Assembly (NCBI RefSeq): GCF_002741105.1
Contig: NZ_NIQU01000006.1
Coordinates: 186,001-250,000, forward strand
DNA from: Pseudomonas sediminis
Lineage (GTDB): Bacteria; Pseudomonadota; Gammaproteobacteria; Pseudomonadales; Pseudomonadaceae
DNA: 64,000 nucleotides
Direction of reading: 5' to 3'
A program made the position numbers and the translations under genes. The notes under the pieces are model-generated. The model saw only the letters and a program-made list of their open reading frames with translations, did not search any database and was not told the origin of the DNA. This document shows, in pieces, positions 15,690 through 23,812 of this stretch. How positions within the stretch are numbered: the first letter of the stretch is position 1; every line of letters starts with the position of its first letter.

Positions 15690-16400
15690 ATGAGCGCTGC
15701 CAGCTTCCCCATTCTGATCACCGGCGCCGGCCAGCGGGTGGGCCTCTACTGTGCCGCGCGCCTGCTCGACGCGGGCCAGCCGGTGATCATCAGCTACCGC
15801 CAGGAGCGCGATAGCATCGCGCGGCTGCGTGAGCGCGGCGCCATCGCCTTGCAGGCCGATTTCAGTGACGAGGCTGGCATTCTGGCATTTATCGAACAGG
15901 TCAAGGCGCAATGCAGCGGCCTGCGCGCGATCGTACACAACGCCTCGGATTGGCTGGCCGAAACACCCGGCGAAGAAGCCGATGCGTTTCGCCAACTGTT
16001 CAGCGTGCACATGCTCGCGCCCTACCTGATCAACCTGCACTGCAGTGACCTGCTGCTGCAGTCGGAACAGGCCGATATCGTTCACGTCAGCGATGACGTG
16101 GTGCGCAAGGGCAGCGCCAATCGCCCCGCCTACTGCGCCAGCAAGGCAGGCCTGGAAAGCCTGACGCTGTCGTTCGCCGCACGCCTGGCGCCGCGCATCA
16201 AGGTCAATACCATCGCCCCGGCCTTGCTGATGTTCAACACTGACGATGACGACACCTACCGTACCAAGACGCTGGCCAAATCGGCGCTGGGCATAGAACC
16301 CGGCCCGCAGGCCTTCTACCAGACCTTGCGCTACTTGCTGGACAACTCCTACGTAACCGGAACCACCCTTACCCTCAACGGCGGCCGCCACCTCAAGTGA
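15690..16400 (+). CDS. folM: FolM-type dihydromonapterin reductase
   Basis: The protein has 236 residues, an SDR with the FolM-type cofactor turn TGAGQRVG instead of TGxxxGIG. It also has HNASDWLAE, the catalytic YCASK, and NTIAPALL. FolM reduces dihydromonapterin to tetrahydromonapterin with NADPH and has weak dihydrofolate reductase activity. It is followed by folE and folX, the set needed to make tetrahydromonapterin, the cofactor of phenylalanine hydroxylase in Pseudomonas. I chose ATG 15690 over a TTG two codons upstream. The TGTACA cluster upstream suggests light induction. Confidence 0.9.
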   Translation: MSAASFPILITGAGQRVGLYCAARLLDAGQPVIISYRQERDSIARLRERGAIALQADFSDEAGILAFIEQVKAQCSGLRAIVHNASDWLAETPGEEADAFRQLFSVHMLAPYLINLHCSDLLLQSEQADIVHVSDDVVRKGSANRPAYCASKAGLESLTLSFAARLAPRIKVNTIAPALLMFNTDDDDTYRTKTLAKSALGIEPGPQAFYQTLRYLLDNSYVTGTTLTLNGGRHLK

Positions 16401-16422
16401 CGCGACTGCTCAGGACACTGCC

Positions 16423-16983
16423 ATGAGCCAACCTCTTTCCCAGCAATACCGTGAGATTCTCGTAGGCCTCGGTGAAAACCCGGAGCGCGAAGGTCTGCTC
16501 GATACGCCCAAACGCGCGGCCAAGGCCATGCAGTATCTATGTCATGGTTACCAGCAGTCGCTGGACGAGATCGTCAACGGCGCGCTGTTTGAGTCCGACA
16601 ATGACGAGATGGTGATCGTCAAGGACATCGAGCTGTACTCGCTGTGCGAACACCACCTGCTGCCCTTCATCGGCAAGGCACATGTCGCCTACATCCCCAC
16701 CGGCAAGGTACTCGGGTTGTCCAAGGTGGCGCGCATCGTCGACATGTACGCACGGCGCCTGCAGATCCAGGAAAACCTCACCAAGCAGATCGCCGATGCC
16801 ATCCAGCAGGTGACAAATGCCGCTGGCGTCGCGGTGGTGATCGAGGCCAAGCACATGTGCATGATGATGCGTGGCGTGGAGAAGCAGAACTCGGTGATGA
16901 GCAGCTCGGTGATGCTTGGCGCTTTCCGCGAGTCCTGCAACACTCGCCACGAATTCCTGCAACTGATCGGACGGAACAACTAA
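16423..16983 (+). CDS. folE: GTP cyclohydrolase I
   Basis: The protein has 186 residues. Zinc and active-site motifs are intact: LYSLCEHHLLPF (Cys75, His77/78), AYIPTGKVLGLSK, and AKHMCMMMRGVEKQNS with the third zinc ligand Cys. It converts GTP to dihydroneopterin triphosphate. It lies 22 bases after folM and its stop overlaps the folX start as TAATG. Because it is embedded with folM and folX, this copy probably serves tetrahydromonapterin rather than only folate; Pseudomonas genomes usually carry a second folE elsewhere. Confidence 0.96.
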   Translation: MSQPLSQQYREILVGLGENPEREGLLDTPKRAAKAMQYLCHGYQQSLDEIVNGALFESDNDEMVIVKDIELYSLCEHHLLPFIGKAHVAYIPTGKVLGLSKVARIVDMYARRLQIQENLTKQIADAIQQVTNAAGVAVVIEAKHMCMMMRGVEKQNSVMSSSVMLGAFRESCNTRHEFLQLIGRNN

Positions 16984-17354
16984 TGCCGCGACTGGAACCC
17001 GGAATGGCGCGAATCCGCGTCAAGGACCTGCGCCTGCGCACCTACATCGGCATCAAGGAAGAAGAGATCAACAACAAGCAGGACGTGTTGATCAACCTGA
17101 CCATCCTCTACCCCGCCGTGGATGCGGTAGAGGTCAACGATATCGAACATGCGCTGAACTACCGCACCATCACCAAGGCGATCATCGCCCACGTCGAAGG
17201 CAATCGCTTCGCTCTGCTCGAGCGCCTGACCCAGGAAATCCTCGACCTGGTGATGACCCATCAGGCCGTGCGTTACGCCGAAGTGGAAGTGGACAAACCG
17301 CATGCCCTGCGTTTCGCCGAGTCGGTATCCATTACTCTGGCAGGCCATCGCTGA
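16983..17354 (+). CDS. folX: Dihydroneopterin triphosphate 2'-epimerase
   Basis: The protein has 123 residues in the FolB/FolX fold. RIRVKDLRLRTYIGIKEEE is the N-terminal strand-helix, with INYRTITK-like LNYRTITKAI and EVEVDKPHALR. FolX converts dihydroneopterin triphosphate to the monapterin isomer. FolX rather than FolB is supported by the length and by the folM-folE company. The start overlaps the folE stop by one base. Confidence 0.92.
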   Translation: MPRLEPGMARIRVKDLRLRTYIGIKEEEINNKQDVLINLTILYPAVDAVEVNDIEHALNYRTITKAIIAHVEGNRFALLERLTQEILDLVMTHQAVRYAEVEVDKPHALRFAESVSITLAGHR

Positions 17355-17355
17355 C

Positions 17356-17372
17356 AGCCGCCTTCGGCGGCT
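17356..17372 (+). terminator. Hairpin just after folX
   Basis: AGCCGCC (17356-17362) pairs with GGCGGCT (17366-17372) over a TTC loop, two bases after the folX stop. The T-run is poor, so termination may be partial before the DUF1244 gene. Confidence 0.45.
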
Positions 17373-17428
17373 TGTCGCCTCCCTGCGCGGCTCTTATCAT
17401 CGCCGCCACCTAATCCGGAGAGCCCACC

Positions 17429-17722
17429 ATGACCGAGCAAGAACGCCTCGAACTGGAAGCTGCAGCCTTTCGCGCACTGGTGCAGCACCTGCGCAGCCGT
17501 CCTGACGTGCAGAACATCGACCTGATGAACCTGGCCGGTTTCTGCCGCAACTGCCTGTCCAAGTGGTACAAGGCCGCCGCCGACGACTTCGGTGTCGAGG
17601 TCAGCGCCGACCAGGCCCGCGAGACCGTCTACGGCATGCCCTATGCCGACTGGAAGGCCAAGTACCAGAAAGAAGCCTCGGCCGAGCAGAACGCTGCATT
17701 TGCAAAAGGAAAGCATGAATGA
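17429..17722 (+). CDS. DUF1244 domain protein
   Basis: The protein has 97 residues and the DUF1244 signature NLAGFCRNCLSKWY, with two conserved cysteines that may bind metal. It is helical and cytosolic, with no signal peptide. In P. aeruginosa a DUF1244 gene also follows folX. A CGGAGAG ribosome site precedes the ATG, and the stop overlaps the next start (ATGA). The function is unknown. Confidence 0.88.
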   Translation: MTEQERLELEAAAFRALVQHLRSRPDVQNIDLMNLAGFCRNCLSKWYKAAADDFGVEVSADQARETVYGMPYADWKAKYQKEASAEQNAAFAKGKHE

Positions 17723-18060
17723 CCGCTCTCAACGAGCTACGTAAGCGCCTGCAACAGGATGACTACGTGTTCAGTGAAACCCTGGCGTTCGTCGCCGCGC
17801 ACTACGACTATCAGCCCAGCGCCTTCCGCAACGGTGACGTGGAAAACGCAACCGGGCAGAACGAAGGCTCCTGCAAGACCCTGGGCCTGGCCCTGCTGGA
17901 AGGGTTCAGCAACGACGAGGCGCTGCGTGCCTTCGGCGAGCACTACCGCAGCGTGCTGGCCACGCCGCAAGGCAGCGACCACGGCAACATCCGCGCGCTG
18001 ATGGTGCATGGCCTGGACGGCGTGAAGTTCGAACAGCAACCACTGAAGTCGAAAGCCTGA
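17719..18060 (+). CDS. HopJ family protein
   Basis: The protein has 113 residues and matches the HopJ type III effector family by the VFSETLAFVAAHYDYQPSAF start and NEGSCKTLGLALLEGFS centre. Despite the name, HopJ homologues are chromosomal genes in many non-pathogens, and nothing here indicates type III secretion. It overlaps the DUF1244 gene by 4 bases. The pair is conserved downstream of folX in pseudomonads. Confidence 0.85.
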   Translation: MTALNELRKRLQQDDYVFSETLAFVAAHYDYQPSAFRNGDVENATGQNEGSCKTLGLALLEGFSNDEALRAFGEHYRSVLATPQGSDHGNIRALMVHGLDGVKFEQQPLKSKA

Positions 18061-18223
18061 ATCCATAGCGCAAAAACCTGCGCAACTGTCGGCAAAAGCT
18101 GACAGACATCACATCGCTATCGCTTTATCCTGCGCGCCACAACAAACATGGAACACGAGGGAATGTGTTCTGCGCGCAGTGGCGCCCTTCCCTCCTGTTT
18201 CGCGCTCGGCATGGAGTCGACCG

Positions 18224-18811
18224 ATGCAGCAAACCCTGGTATGGAAGCCCTGGTACACCCCTGGCGTGGAAACCCTGCGCCTGAGTCAGGATGCCAATGG
18301 CATCCACGCGACCAGCCATCTCATGCAAGTCATCAAGGGCGACAGCATCGTTGCCAACTATCTGATCGATTGCGACCCGCGCTGGCGCTTCCGTCGTCTC
18401 TGGCTGAAAGTCGACAACCACGGCCAGCGCAACCTCTGCCTGCAGCGTGATCTGCGCGGTAACTGGCTGCTCAATGGCGTACCACGTCCCGATCTGCAGC
18501 AATGCCAGCACGTCATGCTCTCGGCCTCGCCCTTCACCCACACCCCAGCCCTGCAACGCAGCGCTCTGGAAGCCGGGCAGAGTGATGAGATGCAGGTCGC
18601 CTATATCGACATGCTCAGCCTCAAGGTGGAACCGCGCCAGCAGCGCTATCACTGCCTGCGTCGTCGCCCAGGCGAAAGCCTCTATCGCAGCCAGGCCGAA
18701 GGGCGTGCGCACGAGGAACTGAGCGTCGACGACCAGGCACTGCTGCTCAAGGCAGACGAACAGTACCTGCGCCTGAGCCAGCGCGATCTGAAGGTCAGCG
18801 CGCTGGTGTAG
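18224..18811 (+). CDS. Putative glycolipid-binding protein (PF06475-like)
   Basis: The protein has 195 residues, mainly beta strands, resembling the putative glycolipid-binding family. Features are LVWKPWYTPGVETLRL at the start and WRFRRLWLKVDN. GGAG at 18213-18216 fixes the ATG at 18224; in-frame starts upstream lack a ribosome site. It has no signal peptide. It is a single gene followed by an extragenic palindrome. Confidence 0.7.
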   Translation: MQQTLVWKPWYTPGVETLRLSQDANGIHATSHLMQVIKGDSIVANYLIDCDPRWRFRRLWLKVDNHGQRNLCLQRDLRGNWLLNGVPRPDLQQCQHVMLSASPFTHTPALQRSALEAGQSDEMQVAYIDMLSLKVEPRQQRYHCLRRRPGESLYRSQAEGRAHEELSVDDQALLLKADEQYLRLSQRDLKVSALV

Positions 18812-18834
18812 CGAGTTTCCAGCGATCCTCCCCG

Positions 18835-18898
18835 GTAGGGTGCGCCACGCGCGCTGCGAATACGGCGGTATCTATCTGGTGCGCGCAACGCACCCTAC
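18835..18898. repeat. GTAGGGTGCGCC-type extragenic palindrome, copy 1
   Basis: GTAGGGTGCGCCACGCGC begins at 18835 and the complementary arm GCGCAACGCACCCTAC ends at 18898, around a loop. A second copy of the same family lies at 59981-60042. Both are between gene ends. Confidence 0.75.
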
Positions 18899-18920
18899 GC
18901 AAAGCTAGGGCAGGCGCCAC

Positions 18921-19250
18921 TCAGATCGGTAACTGTCCGAACGCCCAGCGCAGCAGAAAGAACACCAGCAACCCGCCACCGATGGTCGCCAGCAAGTGCC
19001 GCGTGAACGCCGCGATGGCAATGGCCGCCACGCCTGCCAGCAGGTAAGCGTTGTTCCAGCTGAGCATCCAGGACTGTCCGTCCGGCATCAGCATGCCGGG
19101 CACCACGATGGCCGTCAGCACCGCAGTCGGCACGTAATGCAGCCCCTGCCTGATCAGCGGCGGAAAACGTAGATCAGGGAAGGCAAACAGGCTATAGCGG
19201 GTGATGAAAGTGATCGCCAGCATGCCCAGAATCAGCAACCAGATATCCAT
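18921..19250 (-). CDS. AzlD-type branched-chain amino acid exporter subunit
   Basis: The protein has 109 residues and four hydrophobic segments, as expected of AzlD. The conserved start ILGMLAITFITRYSLF and the VPTAVLTAIVVP stretch are present. It works with AzlC as a two-component exporter of branched-chain or other amino acids. The ATG at 19250 overlaps the azlC stop by one base, so they are translationally coupled. Confidence 0.88.
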   Translation of the reverse strand: MDIWLLILGMLAITFITRYSLFAFPDLRFPPLIRQGLHYVPTAVLTAIVVPGMLMPDGQSWMLSWNNAYLLAGVAAIAIAAFTRHLLATIGGGLLVFFLLRWAFGQLPI

Positions 19251-19960
19251 CAGAGCAATTCCTCCTGCAGCACCGGGTTGCGCCGTTCCAACCACACGCC
19301 GACGACGATGCCACTGGCCGCAGCAGCCATCAGCCCGAGCTTGTAGGGCAAGGCATGACACGCCAGCGCCACGGCGCCCGCCACCAGGGCGGCCGCCACT
19401 TGTGGTTGGTTACGTAACATCGGCACGACGATGCCGATGAAGGTCGCCAGCATGGCGAAATCCAGCCCCCACTCACCGATATTTGGTACCGCCTGGCCGA
19501 ACAGCACGCCGCCCAGCGTGCACAGCTGCCAGTTGCAGTACATGGCCAGGGCCGCGCCGAGAAAGTACCAATGGCGGTAGGTGCCTTGGTCACCCCGCGC
19601 ATAGCGCTGCACCACCACCGCATAGGCCTCATCGGTCAGGCCGAAGGCCAACGGCACGCGCCAGCGCTTGGGCAGATGGCGGACGTGGGGCTGCATGCTG
19701 GCGCTGTACAGGGCATGGCGCAGATTGACCACCAGAGTGGTCAGCAGAACCACGGCGATACCGGCGCCACCGCTCAACAGGCTGATGGCGATGAACTGCG
19801 CCGAACCGGCGAAAACCAGCAAGGACATGCCCTGGGTCTGCCAGGGATCGAGCCCGGCAGCGCCTGCCAGGCTGCCGAAGATGATGCCGAATGGAATCGC
19901 GCCGAGCAGCATGGGCAGCATATCGCGGGCGCCCTGGGTGAATTCGTGTTGACGGGACAT
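19250..19960 (-). CDS. AzlC family branched-chain amino acid exporter
   Basis: The protein has 236 residues with several membrane helices. AzlC signatures include AIPFGIIFG near the N-terminus, FAGSAQFIA, NLRHALYSASMQP and LTDEAYAV. With AzlD it exports branched-chain amino acids or analogues in the inner membrane. AGGAGG-like sequence precedes the ATG. No regulator gene is adjacent. Confidence 0.9.
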   Translation of the reverse strand: MSRQHEFTQGARDMLPMLLGAIPFGIIFGSLAGAAGLDPWQTQGMSLLVFAGSAQFIAISLLSGGAGIAVVLLTTLVVNLRHALYSASMQPHVRHLPKRWRVPLAFGLTDEAYAVVVQRYARGDQGTYRHWYFLGAALAMYCNWQLCTLGGVLFGQAVPNIGEWGLDFAMLATFIGIVVPMLRNQPQVAAALVAGAVALACHALPYKLGLMAAAASGIVVGVWLERRNPVLQEELL

Positions 19961-20131
19961 GGAACCTCCTTGGGCAGGCGAGCTTAGCCAAACGCCCCAG
20001 GCAGGTCTTGAACGTTCTTGCTCTCAATCAGCACCATTCTCTGAAGCCGCAGCCACTGCATAGATAATCGAAGAAGCTGATGGCAGGGAAGGAATGATGC
20101 CGGCATACCCCGCGACCTCTGGCCACGCCCA

Positions 20132-20150
20132 GATAACGCTAATCCATCTT
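20132..20150 (+). promoter_or_regulatory. Possible Fur box upstream of the DUF1111 operon
   Basis: GATAACGCTAATCCATCTT matches the 19-base Fur consensus at 13 positions by my alignment. It lies 66 bases before the lipoprotein start. DUF1111/imelysin/DUF1513 genes are iron-regulated in pseudomonads, which makes the site plausible but not proven. Confidence 0.4.
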
Positions 20151-20215
20151 ATTTAAATTCCGTTAGCCTGCTAATCTTGGCGCCCCGCTTCCCTGCCAGT
20201 TCGGATTGTTCCTCA

Positions 20216-21628
20216 ATGTCGCCGCTCCAGCGCTGCCTGCTGCCCTTTCTGGCCCTGTCTTTGATCGCTTGCGAACAGCAGCCTGAATTCACCCAGGCAG
20301 AGCCTGGTGAACACCTCTCGGCCGGTACGGCGACGGTACGCAAGTTCGATCAAAACGCCTTCTCCCTGCCTTCGGCGAACCTCGCACCCAGCCGTCGCCT
20401 GGATTTCGCGGTGGGCAACAGCTTCTTCCGCAACCCCTGGGTCACGGCGCCAGCCACCACCACCGCGCGCGATGGCCTGGGCCCGCTGTTCAATACCAAT
20501 GCCTGCCAGAACTGCCATATCAAGGACGGTCGCGGCCATCCACCGGGACCTGATGCGGTCAGTGCCGTCTCGATGCTGGTGCGCCTATCTATACCGGCCG
20601 GCCCGGAGCATGCCGAGCTGCTGATCCACCAGGGCGTGGTCGCCGAACCGACATATGGTGCGCAACTGCAGGACATGGCCAACCCGGGCGTCACTCCAGA
20701 AGGCAAGGTACGCGTGACCTACAGCAGCGCGCCGGTGCGCTTCGCCGACGGCACCGTGGTGGAACTGCGCAAGCCAGAGTTGGTCATCAGCCAGCTCGGT
20801 TACGGCGACATGCACCCCGATACCCGGTTCTCGGCACGCATCGCCCCGCCGATGATCGGCCTCGGCCTGCTCGAAGCCATCGCCGAAGAAGACATCCTGG
20901 CCGGTGCCGACCCGGACGACGCCGATGGCGATGGTATTTCCGGTCGTCCCAATTGGGTCTGGGACCGCCAGCAGCAGCGCAGCGCACTTGGCCGTTTCGG
21001 CTGGAAGGCTGGCCAACCCAACCTCAATCAGCAAAATGCCGAAGCCTTCGCCAATGACATGGGCCTGACCAGCTCGCTGATACCTCACGACAACTGCACC
21101 ACGACGCAAACCGATTGCCTGGCCGCGCCCCATGGCGGCGAACCGGAAGTCAGCGACAACATCCTCGCCAGCGTGCTGTTCTACAGTCGTAACCTGGGCG
21201 TGCCGGCACGGCGTGACGTCGACTCGCCCGACGTGCTCAAGGGCAAGAGCCTGTTCCACCAGGCCGGTTGCCAGAAGTGCCACACTCCCAGTTTCACCAC
21301 GTCGGCCGATGCCGCCGAGCCAGAACTGGCCAGCCAACTGATCCGGCCTTATACGGACCTGCTGCTGCACGACATGGGCGAGGGGCTGGCCGATGGCCGC
21401 GAGGAGTTTCTCGCCAACGGTCGTGAATGGCGCACGGCGCCGCTGTGGGGCATTGGTTTGACGCAAACGGTCAATGGCCATACTCAGTTCCTGCATGACG
21501 GCCGTGCCAGTAACCTGCTGGAAGCCATTCTCTGGCACGGTGGCGAGGCCGAAACGGCCAAGCAGCAGGTGCTGCGTTTCGATAGCGATGAGCGAGCAGC
21601 GCTGCTCGCCTTCCTGAATTCTCTTTAA
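20216..21628 (+). CDS. Di-heme thiol oxidoreductase-like lipoprotein (DUF1111)
   Basis: The protein has 470 residues. It begins with a lipoprotein signal, LALSLIAC, with Cys19 as the lipid anchor. Two c-type heme motifs are visible, CQNCH (97-101) and CQKCH in the C-terminal third, and the chain has the DUF1111 length. These periplasmic di-heme proteins accompany imelysins in iron-responsive operons and may handle redox of iron or thiols. ATG 20216 is chosen because the upstream TTG extension would disrupt the lipoprotein signal. The next gene starts 10 bases after the stop. Confidence 0.9.
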   Translation: MSPLQRCLLPFLALSLIACEQQPEFTQAEPGEHLSAGTATVRKFDQNAFSLPSANLAPSRRLDFAVGNSFFRNPWVTAPATTTARDGLGPLFNTNACQNCHIKDGRGHPPGPDAVSAVSMLVRLSIPAGPEHAELLIHQGVVAEPTYGAQLQDMANPGVTPEGKVRVTYSSAPVRFADGTVVELRKPELVISQLGYGDMHPDTRFSARIAPPMIGLGLLEAIAEEDILAGADPDDADGDGISGRPNWVWDRQQQRSALGRFGWKAGQPNLNQQNAEAFANDMGLTSSLIPHDNCTTTQTDCLAAPHGGEPEVSDNILASVLFYSRNLGVPARRDVDSPDVLKGKSLFHQAGCQKCHTPSFTTSADAAEPELASQLIRPYTDLLLHDMGEGLADGREEFLANGREWRTAPLWGIGLTQTVNGHTQFLHDGRASNLLEAILWHGGEAETAKQQVLRFDSDERAALLAFLNSL

Positions 21629-21638
21629 GGAGCCTGCG

Positions 21639-22700
21639 ATGTTGCACAAAACCCTGATCGCCTCTCTGCTCGGCCTGGCCCTGGTCGGCTGCGGCCAGCA
21701 GGACCCGAAAGCCAAGGTCAGCGCGGCGCTGACCGATGGCGTGCTGCTGCCGGCCTACAGCAGCTGGCAGGAAGCCGACCGCCAGTTGGCCGTGAATGCC
21801 GAAGCCTTCTGCGCCGGCAACGCCGATCTGAGCACCGCTCGCCAGGCCTTTCTCGGCGCCCAGAGTGCCTGGGCCGGCTTGCAGCCGTTGCTGGTCGGGC
21901 CGCTGGCCGAAGGCAACCGCGCCTGGCAGATTCAGTTCTGGCCGGACAAGAAGAATCTGGTGCAGCGCCAGGTCGAAGCCCTGCTGAAGAACAAACCGCA
22001 GTTGAGCGCGGAAGACCTGTCCAACGCCAGCGTGGTGGTGCAGGGCCTGACCGCCTACGAATACATTCTCTTCGACCCCAACCTGGACCTCGCCCAGGCC
22101 GAGCAGAAAACCCGCTACTGCCCGCTGCTGCAGGCTATCGGCAAGCACCAGCAAGCCCTGGCTGCGGAGATCGTCGGCGAGTGGCAAGCCAAACCAGGCA
22201 TGGCCGAACAGCTGAAGCAGTTTCCCAATGATCGCTACGCCGACGCCAACGAGGCCATCGCCGAACTGCTGCGGGTGCAAGTCAGCGCCCTGGACGGCCT
22301 GAAGAAGAAGCTCGGTGCGCCGATGGGGCGGCAGAGCAAGGGCATTGCCCAGCCGTACCAGGCCGAAGCCTGGCGCAGTGCCGCCAGCCTGGCCAACCAG
22401 GCCGCCGCATTGGCCAGCGCCGAACTGCTGTGGCACGGCAGCAACCGTGACGGCATTCAATCGCTGCTGGGCGACGATCAGGCCGATCTGGCCAAACGCA
22501 TCGACGCCGCCTACCAGGACACTCGTCAGCGCCTGGCCGCACTCGACAGCCCACTGGTCGAACTGCTCGCCGACGAAGCCGGTCACAGCGCCTTGAACGA
22601 GCTGTACGACAGCCTCAATCGCCTGCACCGCCTGCAGGAAAGCGAGCTGGCCAAGGCACTCGGCGTGCAGATCGGCTTCAACGCCCACGACGGAGACTGA
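21639..22700 (+). CDS. Imelysin-family lipoprotein with degenerate GxHxxE site
   Basis: The protein has 353 residues and a lipobox LVGC (Cys18). The helical imelysin fold (PF09375) is recognised from AYSSWQEADRQLAVNAEAFC, AQSAWAGLQPL, and the duplicated C-terminal half. Where peptidase-type imelysins carry GxHxxE, this one reads GLTAYEYILFD, so the histidine is replaced by Thr. It is therefore probably a binding protein, not a protease. It lies between the di-heme and DUF1513 genes with gaps of 10 and 2 bases. Confidence 0.88.
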   Translation: MLHKTLIASLLGLALVGCGQQDPKAKVSAALTDGVLLPAYSSWQEADRQLAVNAEAFCAGNADLSTARQAFLGAQSAWAGLQPLLVGPLAEGNRAWQIQFWPDKKNLVQRQVEALLKNKPQLSAEDLSNASVVVQGLTAYEYILFDPNLDLAQAEQKTRYCPLLQAIGKHQQALAAEIVGEWQAKPGMAEQLKQFPNDRYADANEAIAELLRVQVSALDGLKKKLGAPMGRQSKGIAQPYQAEAWRSAASLANQAAALASAELLWHGSNRDGIQSLLGDDQADLAKRIDAAYQDTRQRLAALDSPLVELLADEAGHSALNELYDSLNRLHRLQESELAKALGVQIGFNAHDGD

Positions 22701-22702
22701 AC

Positions 22703-23806
22703 ATGCAACGCAGAGCCTTTCTCGGCCTCAGTGCAGCCGCCGCCAGCCTCGCGGCCGCAGGCGCATTTGGCGGCTGGACGCTGTTCGGCCCGTCAGGCCA
22801 ACCGTTGCTGCTGTCTGCCCGTGACGATGGCGACGGCAAGCACTACGCGGTCGGCTATCGACTCAACGGCGAGCGCGCCTTCGCCACCCCGGTGACCGAG
22901 CGCTGCCACGACGTGGTGCCGCACCCCAGCCTGCCCATGGCCCTGTTCGTCGGTCGCCGCCCCAGCACCGAGAGCTACCTGATCGATACCCGCGACGGTC
23001 GCCTGCTGCAAGCGCTTACCTCGCCGGCCGGGCGCCATTTCAACGGCCACGCGGTATTCCACAAGGGCGGCGAGTGGCTGTACGCCACCGAGAACGACAC
23101 CACCGAGCCTGGCCGTGGCGTGATTGGCGCCTATCGCCTGCAGGGTGAGCAGTTGCTGCGCGCAGCTGAACACAGCAGCCACGGCGTAGGCCCGCACCAA
23201 CTGCTGTGGATGCCGGATGGCGAAACCCTGGTGGTGGCCAACGGCGGCATCCGCACCGAAGCGGAAAGCCGCGTCGACATGAACCTAGACGCCATGCAGG
23301 CCAGCCTGGTGCTGATGCAGCGCGACGGCAGCCTGGTCAACCAGGAGTATCTGGCCGACCAGCAGAACAGCATCCGCCACCTCGCTGTCGCGCGCGACGG
23401 CACGGTGGTCAGCGGCCAGCAGTACATGGGCGACCTGCACGATCAAGTGCCGCTGCTGGCGATCAAACGTCCCGGTCAGCCCTTCCAGCCGTTCGCCCTG
23501 GGCGAGCCGCAGCGTGCGGCGATGAACCAGTACACCGCCAGCGTGGCGATCCATGACGAGCTGCGCCTGCTGGCGATGACCGCACCGCGCGGCAACCGCT
23601 TCTTCATCTGGGATCTGGACAGTGCACAGGTGCGCCTGGACGTGCCGCTGCCGGACTGCGCAGGTGTCGGTGCGGTGGCCGATGGTTTCGTGGTGACCTC
23701 GGGCCAGGGCCGTTGTCGCCTGTACGATTGCCGCGGCGAGCGCATTGCCACCCAGGCTCTGCAGCTACCCGCCGGGTTGTGGGACAACCACCTGCGTCTG
23801 GCCTGA
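22703..23806 (+). CDS. DUF1513 beta-propeller protein, exported
   Basis: The protein has 367 residues. MQRRAFLGLSAAAASLAAAG is a twin-arginine-like export signal. The rest forms the DUF1513 beta-propeller (HYAVGYRLNGERAF, HFNGHAVFHKGGEWLYATEND, GPHQLLWMPDGETLVVANGG). It closes the DUF1111-imelysin-DUF1513 operon; the propeller may scaffold the di-heme protein. Its stop abuts the LacI stop on the other strand. Confidence 0.88.
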   Translation: MQRRAFLGLSAAAASLAAAGAFGGWTLFGPSGQPLLLSARDDGDGKHYAVGYRLNGERAFATPVTERCHDVVPHPSLPMALFVGRRPSTESYLIDTRDGRLLQALTSPAGRHFNGHAVFHKGGEWLYATENDTTEPGRGVIGAYRLQGEQLLRAAEHSSHGVGPHQLLWMPDGETLVVANGGIRTEAESRVDMNLDAMQASLVLMQRDGSLVNQEYLADQQNSIRHLAVARDGTVVSGQQYMGDLHDQVPLLAIKRPGQPFQPFALGEPQRAAMNQYTASVAIHDELRLLAMTAPRGNRFFIWDLDSAQVRLDVPLPDCAGVGAVADGFVVTSGQGRCRLYDCRGERIATQALQLPAGLWDNHLRLA

Positions 23807-23812
23807 TCAGGC
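23801..23812. terminator. Palindrome covering two convergent stop codons
   Basis: GCCTGATCAGGC is a perfect 12-base palindrome holding the TGA of the DUF1513 gene and the TGA (read as TCA) of the LacI gene. It has no loop or T-run, so it is a weak candidate terminator. Confidence 0.25.

Noticed and set aside
17719..18060. HopJ as evidence of a type III secretion system
   Set aside because: HopJ homologues are widespread chromosomal genes, and no secretion or chaperone genes are present.
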